Positions 36,781-45,144 are shown, numbered from the stretch's first letter. The stretch: 64,000 nucleotides of DNA from Paenibacillus sp. SY21-1 (GCF_005222705.1 NZ_STGF01000034.1:1-64000), one strand, 5' to 3'. The notes: a model not told the origin generated them from the letters alone. Numbers and translations: made by a program.

Positions 36781-38571
36781 TTAATCGGCAGGCGGAATCA
36801 GCCGCCAGCGCCGAAGCCGGGCGGCCCATACGCCGCCGCCCGGCAGCGCGCGCCATTCGCGCGCGCCAACGACGCCGCCGCGCAAGGCCGCGGCGCCAAA
36901 TACGCAAGCGCCGACGGCTGTGCCCGTCAGCGCGAGCGCCGCCGCTGCCGCCCGCGGCGGCAGCCACAAGCCGAACGGGCCGCCCAGCGCCCGTTCGGTC
37001 AGCACAAGCGCGGCGGTCATAGCCGCCAGCGCCGCAATTGCGCTTGCGGCGGGGCGCAGCCGCGCAAGCCATGCCGCCGCCGCGGGCCGACGGGCGCCGC
37101 GGCGCGCGGACTCGGGGCGCAGGCCGGCTCGTCCGGCGCCGACAGCCTTGGCCGCGCTGCCGATCGCCCATGTGCCCAGCAGCGCGGAAGCTCCCAGGGC
37201 CAGCAAGCCCGCTGCGGCTGCGCCCTCTGCCCCCATTGCGGGAATAAGAAGGCCATTCAGCACGCCTTTGAGAGCAGTCGCCAGCAGCACCAGCCCTACG
37301 GAAATGCGCATGGAGCGCATAGCCTGCAGAACCGGCGCATGGACCGCGTTAATGCAGCCAAACAACGCGGATAGGCCGACAAGCGCGAACATTCGCGTTC
37401 CTTGGGCATCCGCATAAAGCATGACATTCATCGATTCCGCAAGCATCGCGAGTCCCAGCGCAGCGGCGGCTCCCAGCGTCCAAGCCATCCGCATGACAAG
37501 CGACAGCTGCATGCCAAGCTGGCCGCCCGCCCCTCGCACGCGAGCCAGCGCCAAACCCGGCACAGCTGCGGCTGCGGCTGCGCCCGCCACCATGACGACG
37601 AGCTGCACAAGCGGCTGCGCCCTGCTGTAAATGCCGAACAAAGCCATCGCTTCTGCCTCGTTCAGACCGTCGTTTCGCAGCAGCCTTGGAACCGTGAAGG
37701 AGTCTACCACCCCAAGCATCGGGACAACAACGGCCCCAAGCGCAACGGGCAGCGCTACAGCTGTCAGAGCGCGCATTTCGCCAACAAGCGACCTGTTTCG
37801 CGGACGCTCGCCGCGCGCACCTGCGACTCCGCGAGCCGCTTCTCGACTGGCGTGATCCGGCAAGCTTAGGCTTGCTTTGCGGCGAGAATTGCCCCATCCG
37901 CTTCCGCGCCTCATCAGGAAGGCCAGCAGCAATAACGCTGCAAAGGCGCCAAGCCCCGAGCCGCTCATGACCCCCGCAGCTATTTCCTCGTCAAGCCATC
38001 CGGACGACAAACCAGCGATCAGCACAGCCACCATAACGCCCACCCGCACGAACTGCTCGCCGATTTGCGATACAGCCGACAGTTGCATATGTCCCAGCCC
38101 TTGAGCGTACCCGCGAAGCGCAGCCACGAGAGGAGCGACCAGCAGCGCAAGCGAAACGGAGCGTATCGCCCCTGCTGCGCCTGTGTCTCCGATCAGCTTC
38201 GCCGTCCAGTCGGCGCTTATCCACATTATCGCAAACGCGCCGATGCCTGTAGCCCCCAGCACCAGCAGAGCCGCCCGAAGAATCCGGCGCGTATCCTCAT
38301 TGCCGCCGCCTGACCTTAGCCGCTCCGCAATCATTAGCGAAACCGCCGTGGGCAAACCCGCCGTTGCAAGCACCACTACCAGCTGATAGAACGGGTATAC
38401 CGCATTATAAAGGCCAAAAACGCGATCGCCGGCCAAATTTTGCAGTGGTATTTTCTGAAATACGCCGATTACCTTCGTCATTAATGCCGCGCCGGCCATG
38501 ATGGCCATGCCGCCCATGCCCGCACGTTTAGCCAGTTTCCCTATCGTTCTCGCTCCCGCCCCTAATTCCAT
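36781..38571 (-). CDS. MOP-superfamily flippase, SpoVB/YabM-like
   Basis: A 596-aa protein with ~14 membrane helices of the polysaccharide exporter/lipid II flippase type; the N-terminal helix pattern AIMAGAALMTKVIGVFQKIPLQNLAG and GLYNAVYPFYQLVVV (each quoted in part) is typical of SpoVB relatives. It is longer than usual (about 520), because of a Gly/Arg-rich loop (~235-262) and an Ala/Arg-rich loop near the C-terminus (~485-510). The last third is extremely GC-rich relative to neighbours. Stands where yabM lies in B. subtilis. Confidence 0.85.
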   Translation of the reverse strand: MELGAGARTIGKLAKRAGMGGMAIMAGAALMTKVIGVFQKIPLQNLAGDRVFGLYNAVYPFYQLVVVLATAGLPTAVSLMIAERLRSGGGNEDTRRILRAALLVLGATGIGAFAIMWISADWTAKLIGDTGAAGAIRSVSLALLVAPLVAALRGYAQGLGHMQLSAVSQIGEQFVRVGVMVAVLIAGLSSGWLDEEIAAGVMSGSGLGAFAALLLLAFLMRRGSGWGNSRRKASLSLPDHASREAARGVAGARGERPRNRSLVGEMRALTAVALPVALGAVVVPMLGVVDSFTVPRLLRNDGLNEAEAMALFGIYSRAQPLVQLVVMVAGAAAAAAVPGLALARVRGAGGQLGMQLSLVMRMAWTLGAAAALGLAMLAESMNVMLYADAQGTRMFALVGLSALFGCINAVHAPVLQAMRSMRISVGLVLLATALKGVLNGLLIPAMGAEGAAAAGLLALGASALLGTWAIGSAAKAVGAGRAGLRPESARRGARRPAAAAWLARLRPAASAIAALAAMTAALVLTERALGGPFGLWLPPRAAAAALALTGTAVGACVFGAAALRGGVVGAREWRALPGGGVWAARLRRWRLIPPAD

Positions 38572-38604
38572 TTATCGAGAACATTATACCGTACCTCCTC
38601 TATT

Positions 38605-38651
38605 TAAAAAAAGCTTTCCTTCCCTGAACATCATTCAGGTCTGGAAAGCTT
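38605..38651 (-). terminator. spoVT terminator
   Basis: Stem GCTTTCC/GGAAAGC extended by an inner CTGAA/TTCAG pairing, followed by T7 on the minus strand. Confidence 0.85.
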
Positions 38652-38722
38652 ATCCTGTATGCAGGTATAATGGCTTGTCCCTATTCCCGCCATGGGCCAT
38701 CATATCCTTACGTCGGTCTATG

Positions 38723-39265
38723 CTACTGCTCCATTTGCTTCGCCAGGAAGCCAGCGGCGGTCTCCGCCATTTTCATTTCCATTTGCGCCATTTTAACGCC
38801 TTCGTCCTTGCTTACCAGCACCACTGTACCGATAGGATCGCCCCCCGCAATGATCGGAGCGGCAACAAGCCCGCTATAGCTCTCCTGCACATCCTTAACC
38901 AACTCGAAGGCGCCGCCGCCCAGCTCGGCTACCGTTTTTCGGCTTTCCATGCAGCTCTCCAGCACCGCGCCGACCGATTTGTCCAGCATTTCCTTTTTTG
39001 AAGCTCCGGCGACTGCAATAATGGTGTCGCGATCGGTAATCAACGTGATATGCCCCGTTCCTTCATGAAGCGATTCCGCATACTCCTTGGCGAAATCGCC
39101 CAGCTCTCCAATTGGCGAATACTTCTTAAGAATGACCTCGCCATCGCGATCCACGAATATTTCCAAAGGGTCGCCCTCGCGAATACGTAACGTCCGGCGG
39201 ATCTCCTTAGGAATAACCACACGCCCGAGATCATCGATCCGACGCACAATTCCAGTTGCTTTCAT
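38723..39265 (-). CDS. spoVT: Stage V sporulation regulator SpoVT
   Basis: A 180-aa forespore transcription factor. The N-terminal swapped-hairpin AbrB domain (MKATGIVRRIDDLGRVVIPKE...EGDPLEIFVD, ~1-50) binds DNA and the C-terminal GAF domain (~60-178) has the form of a small-molecule sensor. The ATG at 39265 matches the family N-terminus; a GGGG lies nine bases upstream. A sigma-G-like promoter stands about 100 bp upstream, in line with its forespore role. Confidence 0.96.
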   Translation of the reverse strand: MKATGIVRRIDDLGRVVIPKEIRRTLRIREGDPLEIFVDRDGEVILKKYSPIGELGDFAKEYAESLHEGTGHITLITDRDTIIAVAGASKKEMLDKSVGAVLESCMESRKTVAELGGGAFELVKDVQESYSGLVAAPIIAGGDPIGTVVLVSKDEGVKMAQMEMKMAETAAGFLAKQMEQ

Positions 39266-39365
39266 TTCATGTTGCCCCGCTTTCCTAGAGGATTTTGAAT
39301 CGACTGGATGTTGCTGCTGCTTTATGCAAAGAGGAAAGATCCTGCAAAAGATTTGAATCTGACCA

Positions 39366-39396
39366 TAGTATTCATCGGCTCCCATTATCTTATGCA
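39366..39396 (-). promoter_or_regulatory. Sigma-G-like promoter of spoVT
   Basis: Minus strand: TGCATA (39391-39396), 18-bp spacer, AATACTA (39366-39372), one base off the sigma-G -10 CATACTA. spoVT is a known sigma-G target in B. subtilis. Confidence 0.65.
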
Positions 39397-39465
39397 CGAA
39401 CCTCCAGGCTGTCCAAAACGTCCAATTTCAAGGCGATTTCCCCATACGGCAAAGGTGCTTGGGCA

Positions 39466-39501
39466 GAAAAAAATCCTAACGCTCGGCATGAGCGTCAGGA
39501 T
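39466..39501 (-). terminator. Terminator of the guanidine-riboswitch ABC ATPase gene
   Basis: 12-bp stem ATCCTGACGCTC/GAGCGTTAGGAT (one mismatch) with a 5-nt loop and T7 on the minus strand. It shows that the ATPase transcript ends here. Confidence 0.88.
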
Positions 39502-39589
39502 GTCGGAAAAACAGGATACGGGCCAGCAGAGTCAGAATTCGAATGGGCTTGTTGGTCATACTCGTTCAGCCTCCCCTTATAAAGTGAAA

Positions 39590-40366
39590 TCAGTCATGCT
39601 TGAGCAGCTGCGCCAACTCCCGCTTTAGATCGAGAAATGCAGGATGCTCGCGCACCTCCTGCGTGCGATCGGCAGGCAGCTCGACATTGAATTCCCTAAT
39701 TATTCGGCCAGGTCCGGCCCCCATGACAACAATTCGTTGCGACAAAAAAATCGCTTCATCTATATCGTGCGTAATGAACAATACGGTCGTTTTTTCCTTT
39801 TCCCACACTTCCAGCAGCATTTCCTGCATCTCAAGCTTCGTCTGCGCATCCAGCGCGCCAAACGGTTCATCCATCAGCAGCACCTTGGGACGGTTGGCCA
39901 GCGCTCTGGCGATAGCGACACGCTGCTTCATCCCTCCTGACAGCTGCTTGGGATACGATTTATCAAACGCCTCCAGCCGAATCACTTTCAGAAAATAACT
40001 TGAAATTCTTCTGCGCTCCAGAATTGGGACATTTTTCAGCTTTAAGCCGTATTCAATGTTTTCCCGTACCGTCAGCCATGGAAATAAGGTGTACCCCTGA
40101 AATACCATGCCTCTGTCCGGCCCCGGTCCGATAATAGGCTCGCCATCCACATTCAGCGTACCTTCCGTTTGCTCGTCCAATCCCGCCACCATCCGCAGCA
40201 AAGTCGATTTGCCGCAGCCGGACGGCCCCAGAATCGTCAAAAACTCATTTTTTCCAATGTTCAGGTTAATGTCCCTTAACGCCTCGAAGCGGCTTTTCTT
40301 CGTTTCATATACCTTTTGAACCCCCGCTATTTCAATCATGCCTTTCGTCGTTGCCGCTGCCTGCAT
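39590..40366 (-). CDS. ABC-transporter ATPase of the nitrate/sulfonate/taurine type, solitary
   Basis: A 258-aa nucleotide-binding subunit: Walker A LGPSGCGKSTLLRM (~47-60), Q-loop MVFQGYTLFPWLTV, signature QLSGGMKQRVAIARAL (~143-158), Walker B VLLMDEPFGALD and switch His in FITHDIDEA. The family serves SsuB/TauB/NrtD-type importers. No permease or binding-protein gene accompanies it. The ATG at 40366 has GGAGG six bases upstream. A guanidine-I riboswitch precedes it and a terminator follows, so it is a single-gene unit; by analogy with ykkC-controlled importers it probably drives uptake of guanidine or a related compound with permease parts encoded elsewhere (inference). Confidence 0.9.
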   Translation of the reverse strand: MQAAATTKGMIEIAGVQKVYETKKSRFEALRDINLNIGKNEFLTILGPSGCGKSTLLRMVAGLDEQTEGTLNVDGEPIIGPGPDRGMVFQGYTLFPWLTVRENIEYGLKLKNVPILERRRISSYFLKVIRLEAFDKSYPKQLSGGMKQRVAIARALANRPKVLLMDEPFGALDAQTKLEMQEMLLEVWEKEKTTVLFITHDIDEAIFLSQRIVVMGAGPGRIIREFNVELPADRTQEVREHPAFLDLKRELAQLLKHD

Positions 40367-40400
40367 ACCGATTCCTCCCGCCTTTATTTCATAAATATAC

Positions 40401-40537
40401 AAAAGCCCGGGAGATGTTCTCCCAGGCTTTTATCCTTCCGTGTTATACGACCGATAAGCCATGATGCGGCTTGCCTGCCATACGCTATCTCTTGGACCAG
40501 TCCTCTGCAGCAAGCAAAGCGGAACCCTAGACAGCTT
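40401..40537 (-). ncRNA. Guanidine-I (ykkC) riboswitch with overlapping terminator
   Basis: The minus strand shows the conserved ykkC blocks in order: CTAGGGTTCCGC (40519-40530), CTGGTCCAAGAG (40489-40500), ACACGG, then GATAAAAGCCTGGGAGA. The last block is also the left arm of a terminator hairpin (40401-40431) ending in GGGCTTTTGT, so ligand binding should prevent termination and turn the gene on. The related ppGpp and PRPP classes share the scaffold; the transporter context favours guanidine. Confidence 0.9.
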
Positions 40538-40683
40538 AATCGTTCTCACCTTACAGTTTAAGGACCGCCCGGAGAACCTGTATTTAATTGTGGCCTTAAC
40601 GAAGCAGGCTTCCTTCATGACTCCGTTCAACCAAGCAACAAACCTTTGCGCCGCCACACGTAATGTTTTCTTACATTGTTTTA

Positions 40684-40713
40684 ATTATAACGACCACCCG
40701 TTAAATCCGTCAA
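40684..40713 (-). promoter_or_regulatory. Promoter of the guanidine riboswitch transcript
   Basis: Minus strand: TTGACG (40708-40713), 18-bp spacer, TATAAT (40684-40689). The leader up to the ATPase gene is about 310 nt, of which ~140 nt precede the aptamer. Confidence 0.75.
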
Positions 40714-40957
40714 CGTTCATGTCATGTATTATTACATTTAAAATTTTAGCACTCACTTCTGTCTTCAAGCCCTTCTTAAGTCACATAAAATTTTTTCTCT
40801 CCAACTAAAGTCCAGGTCAATGTCTGGAAAAATCGGGACTAAGGCTCGTTCTCAACCCGCATATATACAGGTTAATCTGGAAAAAGCGCCCTTCATATGT
40901 TTCATAGCCACAAATATGGTGGTAATTATCTATATTTCAATAAGGTAGGTGGGCCCT
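40714..40957. other. Divergent intergenic region before the Hsp90-like gene
   Basis: AT-rich and without a gene. No clear sigma-A promoter for the plus-strand pair could be settled; a TATATT at about 40930 has only a poor -35. Confidence 0.4.
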
Positions 40958-42799
40958 GTGGACACAACAGACGAATATCGTTTTCAGGTCAATTTAAGCG
41001 GCATGATCCAAATTTTATCCAACCACTTATACAGCAGTCCTAAAGTATTCTTGCGCGAACTTATGCAGAACGCAACCGATGCCATTACAGCCAGGGCGGA
41101 ACTCGAGCCTGGCTTTGCAAGCGAAGTTCACGTCGCGCTCACCGGTACGGGGGAGCAATTGACGATGACCGTCGAGGATAACGGCATCGGCCTGACCGAG
41201 GCGGAAATTCATGAATTTCTAGCCATGATCGGCCAATCGTCCAAACGCGGACCGCAGTCGCTATTGGAAGGAGAGAGCTCTTTCATTGGCCGGTTTGGGA
41301 TCGGCTTGCTGTCCTGCTTTATGGTGAGCGATGAAATTGTGATGCTGACCCAATCCGCCAAAGGCGGGCCATCCATGGAATGGCGCGGCAAGCCGGATGG
41401 CACGTATACGATAAGACAGCTCGAAACCAAGCTGGCATCAGGCACCAAGGTTTATTTGCGCTGCAAGCCGGATGCAGCCATTTTTTTTGAAGCGGAATAT
41501 GTGAAAAACGCCTTGTTCTATTACGGCGCCCTGCTCCCGTACCCCGTCACCCTGCATACCGATGGAGCAAGCTCCATCGTGAATGACGATTCGCCAGCCT
41601 GGCTGAACGACCCTGAACAGGCAAACAACCGCAAATCAGAAGCGTTAGCGTTCGGCGAACGGCTGCTGGGGGAAAAATTCAAAGATTTTATCACTCTTCG
41701 CACCGCATCGGGACGTACCGCCGGCATCGCATACGTATTGCCTCATGCGGTCAATCTGGGCGTCAAGCGCTCCCATCGGGTCTATCTCAAACGAATGCTC
41801 GTATCCGAGAAAGCCGGGAACATCTTGCCGGAGTGGGCTTTTTTCGTCAAATGCCTGATTTGGACCGACGAGTTGCAGCCAACCGCTTCGCGCGAGCATT
41901 TCTACGAAAACGAAAATCTTGAGCGCGTCAGGGAAGAGCTGGGCAACGCGCTGCGCGCCGGACTGTCCGAAATGGCCGAGCGACATCCCGAACAGCTGCA
42001 AAAGCTGATCAGGCTGCATGCCTTATCGATGAAGGCGCTCGCCGTTGAGGATCAAAGCTTCTTCCAAACGATCTACCGCTGGCTGCCGTTCGACAGCACA
42101 CAGGGGCAAAAAGAACTGGGCGAGCTTATCCATGAGCAAGAAACGATCTATTACACGGCATCCGTCGATGAATACCGCCAAATTCAACATGTAGCCGCCG
42201 CGCAGGGCCTGCTCGTCGTGAACGGAGGCTATATTTACGACAAGGAACTGCTTGCGGCCTTGCCGCTTATTGCATCCAACGTTCTGACGGAGCGACTTCA
42301 GCCTGATGAGGTTTCCATGGCATTCATCGATCTGACGCCGGACGAACGGAATCACTATTACGATGCGCTGCGTCTGGCGGATGCCGCCTTGCAGCGCTTC
42401 CGCTGCCGAGCGGAGGTTAAACGCTTCAAGCCTCATGAATTGCCCGTCCTCTACACGCTGTCTCCGGAAACGTCCAGGCTGCGCGCGCTGGAGAAGGCAG
42501 GCGAGGAGAGCACCGCCCTGTTTTCCTCTGTGCTTGGCTCGCTTTCCGAAGGCTACAGCTCGGCGGCAGGCTATGCGACCTTATATTTTAATGCCAACAA
42601 TCCGATTATTGAGCGGGTGCTGACGACGCCGGACCGGACCATGACTCCGATTGCCGTCGAAATGCTCTATGTGAACGCTCTGATGATGGGACATTATACG
42701 ATGAATAAACAAGAACGCGAAGTGCTTAATCAAGGCATCGTCCGCTTTATCGACTGGAGCTTGCGGACGAACCATCAGGATAAGGGGAATGCGCAATGA
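40958..42799 (+). CDS. Divergent Hsp90/HtpG-family ATPase
   Basis: A 613-aa protein with the GHKL ATPase domain of Hsp90: FLRELMQNATDAITAR (~30-45, ELxxNAxDA), EDNGIGLTEAEI (~73-84), SFIGRFGIGLLSCFMVSD (~107-124; canonical GQFGVGFYSAF), and a middle domain with TASREHFYENENLERVR. The C-terminal part is poorly conserved. It differs from housekeeping HtpG at many core positions, hence no symbol. The GTG at 40958 follows GGTGG by five bases; a GTG nine bases earlier overlaps that site. Its stop overlaps the next gene by four bases. Plus strand, unlike the conserved backbone. Confidence 0.88.
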   Translation: MDTTDEYRFQVNLSGMIQILSNHLYSSPKVFLRELMQNATDAITARAELEPGFASEVHVALTGTGEQLTMTVEDNGIGLTEAEIHEFLAMIGQSSKRGPQSLLEGESSFIGRFGIGLLSCFMVSDEIVMLTQSAKGGPSMEWRGKPDGTYTIRQLETKLASGTKVYLRCKPDAAIFFEAEYVKNALFYYGALLPYPVTLHTDGASSIVNDDSPAWLNDPEQANNRKSEALAFGERLLGEKFKDFITLRTASGRTAGIAYVLPHAVNLGVKRSHRVYLKRMLVSEKAGNILPEWAFFVKCLIWTDELQPTASREHFYENENLERVREELGNALRAGLSEMAERHPEQLQKLIRLHALSMKALAVEDQSFFQTIYRWLPFDSTQGQKELGELIHEQETIYYTASVDEYRQIQHVAAAQGLLVVNGGYIYDKELLAALPLIASNVLTERLQPDEVSMAFIDLTPDERNHYYDALRLADAALQRFRCRAEVKRFKPHELPVLYTLSPETSRLRALEKAGEESTALFSSVLGSLSEGYSSAAGYATLYFNANNPIIERVLTTPDRTMTPIAVEMLYVNALMMGHYTMNKQEREVLNQGIVRFIDWSLRTNHQDKGNAQ

Positions 42800-43854
42800 G
42801 CAGGGAACTGGATTTTGAACAACTGATGGACGAGGCTTACGATCTGCCGCAAGGCAAGGCCAAGCTCAATTTGCTGGAGGAAGCCGCGCGGCTCGCCGAT
42901 GCGAACGACATGACAGAGGAAGCTTATCACGCCCGCGGAGAAATCGTCGAAACGGCGACCTTCTGCGGGTACCCTATGCATGCGCTCATCGCCTTCTCCT
43001 GGCAGCTCGGCAAATTCGACGAGCAGCCCGAGGAATACGACGAACAAGAGCTCATGTGGTCCTACAAATGGATTTTAGGTAAAATCCCGATTTTCTCCGA
43101 GGTGTCGCGCGATAAAATCTTAGAGTTGGCAGAGGATTTCGGCCGCAGATACAAGTCGTTCGGCTATAGCGAGCGCTCTTATTTGTACTACCGCTTTCGC
43201 ATCGCTGTGGAATTGGGCGAATTGGAGGAAGCCGGACAATGGCTTGCGGCATTCCAGAAGGCAGACGCCGATTACATGAGCGACTGTTCGGCCTGCGAGC
43301 AAAATGAGATGGTGCGTTACTGGATACTTAAAGGAAACGATGAACGGGCAGTCGAAACGGCAAAGCCGATCATATCCGGCGCAATGAGCTGCGCCGAAGT
43401 TCCGCACCTCACCTTGCCGGTTATCCTCATGCCGCTATATCGGCTCGGCCGTCAGGAAGAAGCGGACAAGCTCAAACAGAAAGCGTATAAGCTCATCAGA
43501 GGCAAACAGGATTTCATTGAGTCTATCGGTTCTTTTATCGAATATTTAACCCATACCGATCCGGCACAAGGTATCAATGTGTTGGAGGAGAGCTTGGCTA
43601 TGGCGGTTAATCACGAAGACCCTCACGCCAAATTGATTTATTACGCCCACGCCGCTCCCTTGCTGAAGCGTTGGTTCCAACAATCGCCGGGCTATCGCTT
43701 GCGCTTGCCGGCCGAATTTCCCTACAAGGGGGAGTCCGGCGATTTGCTTGGCATCGCAGACTATTTCTCCGACTATGCCGTGGCAACAGCTCAGAAATAC
43801 GACATTCGCAACGGCAACGGCTATACCTCTTCGCGACTCCCGGCCATTAAGTAG
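42796..43854 (+). CDS. Helical-repeat (TPR-like) protein paired with the Hsp90-like ATPase
   Basis: A 352-aa soluble, acidic protein with no signal or membrane segment. It is predicted to be all helical, with repeated pairs such as AKLNLLEEAARLADANDM, RIAVELGELEEAGQWLAAF and LPLYRLGRQEEADKLKQKAY-like units that resemble TPR repeats. An ATGA overlap with the Hsp90-like gene shows translational coupling. I do not recognise a named family; the pairing suggests a co-chaperone or client adaptor, echoing TPR partners of eukaryotic Hsp90 (inference). A Cys pair sits in SDCSACEQ (~155). Confidence 0.75.
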   Translation: MSRELDFEQLMDEAYDLPQGKAKLNLLEEAARLADANDMTEEAYHARGEIVETATFCGYPMHALIAFSWQLGKFDEQPEEYDEQELMWSYKWILGKIPIFSEVSRDKILELAEDFGRRYKSFGYSERSYLYYRFRIAVELGELEEAGQWLAAFQKADADYMSDCSACEQNEMVRYWILKGNDERAVETAKPIISGAMSCAEVPHLTLPVILMPLYRLGRQEEADKLKQKAYKLIRGKQDFIESIGSFIEYLTHTDPAQGINVLEESLAMAVNHEDPHAKLIYYAHAAPLLKRWFQQSPGYRLRLPAEFPYKGESGDLLGIADYFSDYAVATAQKYDIRNGNGYTSSRLPAIK

Positions 43855-43861
43855 ACAGCAT

Positions 43862-43912
43862 AAAAATCCCCCTCTTGCAGCAAGCAGTTATATAACTGCT
43901 TGCTGCAAGGGG
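43862..43912. terminator. Terminator between convergent units
   Basis: 15-bp perfect stem CTTGCAGCAAGCAGT (43874-43888) with its complement (43894-43908); on the minus strand it runs into GGGGGATTTTTA, serving the SPFH-RHH genes. On the plus strand it may also stop the Hsp90-like pair, though no T-run follows. Confidence 0.8.
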
Positions 43913-44009
43913 AGTATCGCATGGGGCTGCATCGAGAAGCCTAATTATACTTTGAATTCATTACCGGATTTGCCGAAAACGGCAGCTGTCCCTTTCTTTA
44001 CATCCAGGT

Positions 44010-44195
44010 TCAGCTATCCGTCTCGTCACGGTTCTGCGGGGCCGGCTTGAGTCGGCCGGCTTTGCCAAGCGCTTCACGAAGCAGAAACTCAATATGCCCG
44101 TTAACGCTTCGAAATTCGTCTGACGCCCACTGCTCCAGCGCGCGATGGATGTCCGGGTCCAGCCGGAGCGGAAATGCTTTTTTCTCCTTGGCCAT
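44010..44195 (-). CDS. Small ribbon-helix-helix (Arc/MetJ-type) protein
   Basis: A 61-aa protein, KKAFPLRLDPDIHRALEQWA... then NGHIEFLLREALGKA, with the beta strand plus two helices of Arc-family DNA-binding dimers. AAGGAT lies seven bases before the ATG. It begins 11 bp inside the end of the SPFH gene and is its likely operon partner. It might regulate the pair; such small proteins also occur as antitoxins, but no toxin is seen next to it. Confidence 0.82.
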   Translation of the reverse strand: MAKEKKAFPLRLDPDIHRALEQWASDEFRSVNGHIEFLLREALGKAGRLKPAPQNRDETDS

Positions 44196-44205
44196 ATGGC
44201 TATCC

Positions 44206-45078
44206 TTAACTGTAAAGCGATCCCGCATTAATGACAGGCGTCGCCGCGCGGTCGGACACGATCGCCACCATTAAATTGTTAACCATCGCCGCACGCCGTT
44301 CGGGATCAAGCGTAATACCGTTTGCCTCGAGCTGGCGCAACGCGCTGTCCACCATCCCCACAGCTCCCTCAACAATCTGCGTCCGGGCCGATACAATCGC
44401 AATCGCCTGCTGGCGTTGCAGCATAGCGCTGGCGATTTCAGGCGCGTAGGCCAAATGGGTCAATCTCGTTTCAATGACCTGAACTCCGGCTACTTGCAGC
44501 CTGCTTTGCAGCTCGCGCAGCAGCTCCGCAGCAACCTCATCCGCGTTGCCCCTTAAAGAGAAGCCATCGGTCGACGAAAAAATATCATAAGGATATTGTG
44601 CCGCAATATGTCTGACGGCTGTTTCGCTCTGAATTTCAACGAAGCGCTCATAGTTGTCGACATCGAAAGAGGCCTTGGCCGTATCGGTAACTTTGAACAC
44701 CACAACAGCTCCAATTTCTACCGGATTGCCCTCCGCATCATTAACCTTAAGCGTCTGGCTGTTAAAGTTTCGCACTTTAAGCGATACATTTGCCTTCGCG
44801 GTAAGCGGCAGCACCATCCAAAGGCCGCTATCGAGCACCGTCCCTACGTATGTGCCAAAGAACGTAATGACCTTTGCTTCGTTTGGCTGCACAATCGTCA
44901 AGGACGATGCACAGATAGCCGCCACTGCAATAAGCACAAATCCCGCTACAACGACCACGCCGTTTGATTCGTAACGAGTAAATTCATTAACCAGCAACAG
45001 AACTCCTGCGACTGCCAGAACAAGCGCAACCAGCAGCGCCAAATAGCCGCTAACGTGCCAAGCCTTCTTATCTTTCAT
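44206..45078 (-). CDS. SPFH/Band 7-domain membrane protein
   Basis: A 290-aa protein with two N-terminal membrane helices (~10-30 and ~40-60) and an SPFH domain (~60-240): LTIVQPNEAKVITFFGTYVGT, KVRNFNSQTLKVNDAEGNPV and a long helix with LAYAPEIASAMLQRQQAIAIVSAR (quoted in part). Proteins of this type form oligomeric rings or membrane microdomain scaffolds (prohibitin/stomatin/flotillin relatives). The C-terminal Arg-rich helix and NLMVAIVSDRAATPV are as in small eukaryote-like SPFH proteins of Actinobacteria. The small RHH protein follows. Confidence 0.9.
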   Translation of the reverse strand: MKDKKAWHVSGYLALLVALVLAVAGVLLLVNEFTRYESNGVVVVAGFVLIAVAAICASSLTIVQPNEAKVITFFGTYVGTVLDSGLWMVLPLTAKANVSLKVRNFNSQTLKVNDAEGNPVEIGAVVVFKVTDTAKASFDVDNYERFVEIQSETAVRHIAAQYPYDIFSSTDGFSLRGNADEVAAELLRELQSRLQVAGVQVIETRLTHLAYAPEIASAMLQRQQAIAIVSARTQIVEGAVGMVDSALRQLEANGITLDPERRAAMVNNLMVAIVSDRAATPVINAGSLYS

Positions 45079-45115
45079 GCGCCCACCTCATTTTTGATAT
45101 TTTTTTGATATATTT

Positions 45116-45144
45116 ATGATATCACTTTTTACATTTTAAAGCAA
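45116..45144 (-). promoter_or_regulatory. Promoter of the SPFH-RHH unit
   Basis: Minus strand: TTGCTT (45139-45144), 17-bp spacer, TATCAT (45116-45121), ~40 bp before the SPFH start. Two direct ATATCAAAAA-type repeats follow it. Confidence 0.65.

Noticed and set aside
40430-40657. 75-codon minus-strand frame before the ABC ATPase
   Set aside because: It lies across the guanidine-I riboswitch aptamer and its leader.
40958-42799. Naming the Hsp90-like gene htpG
   Set aside because: Core motifs diverge from housekeeping HtpG, and the paired gene suggests a separate subfamily.
44010-44195. Toxin-antitoxin system
   Set aside because: The small ribbon-helix-helix protein resembles antitoxins, but its neighbour is an SPFH membrane protein, not a toxin.
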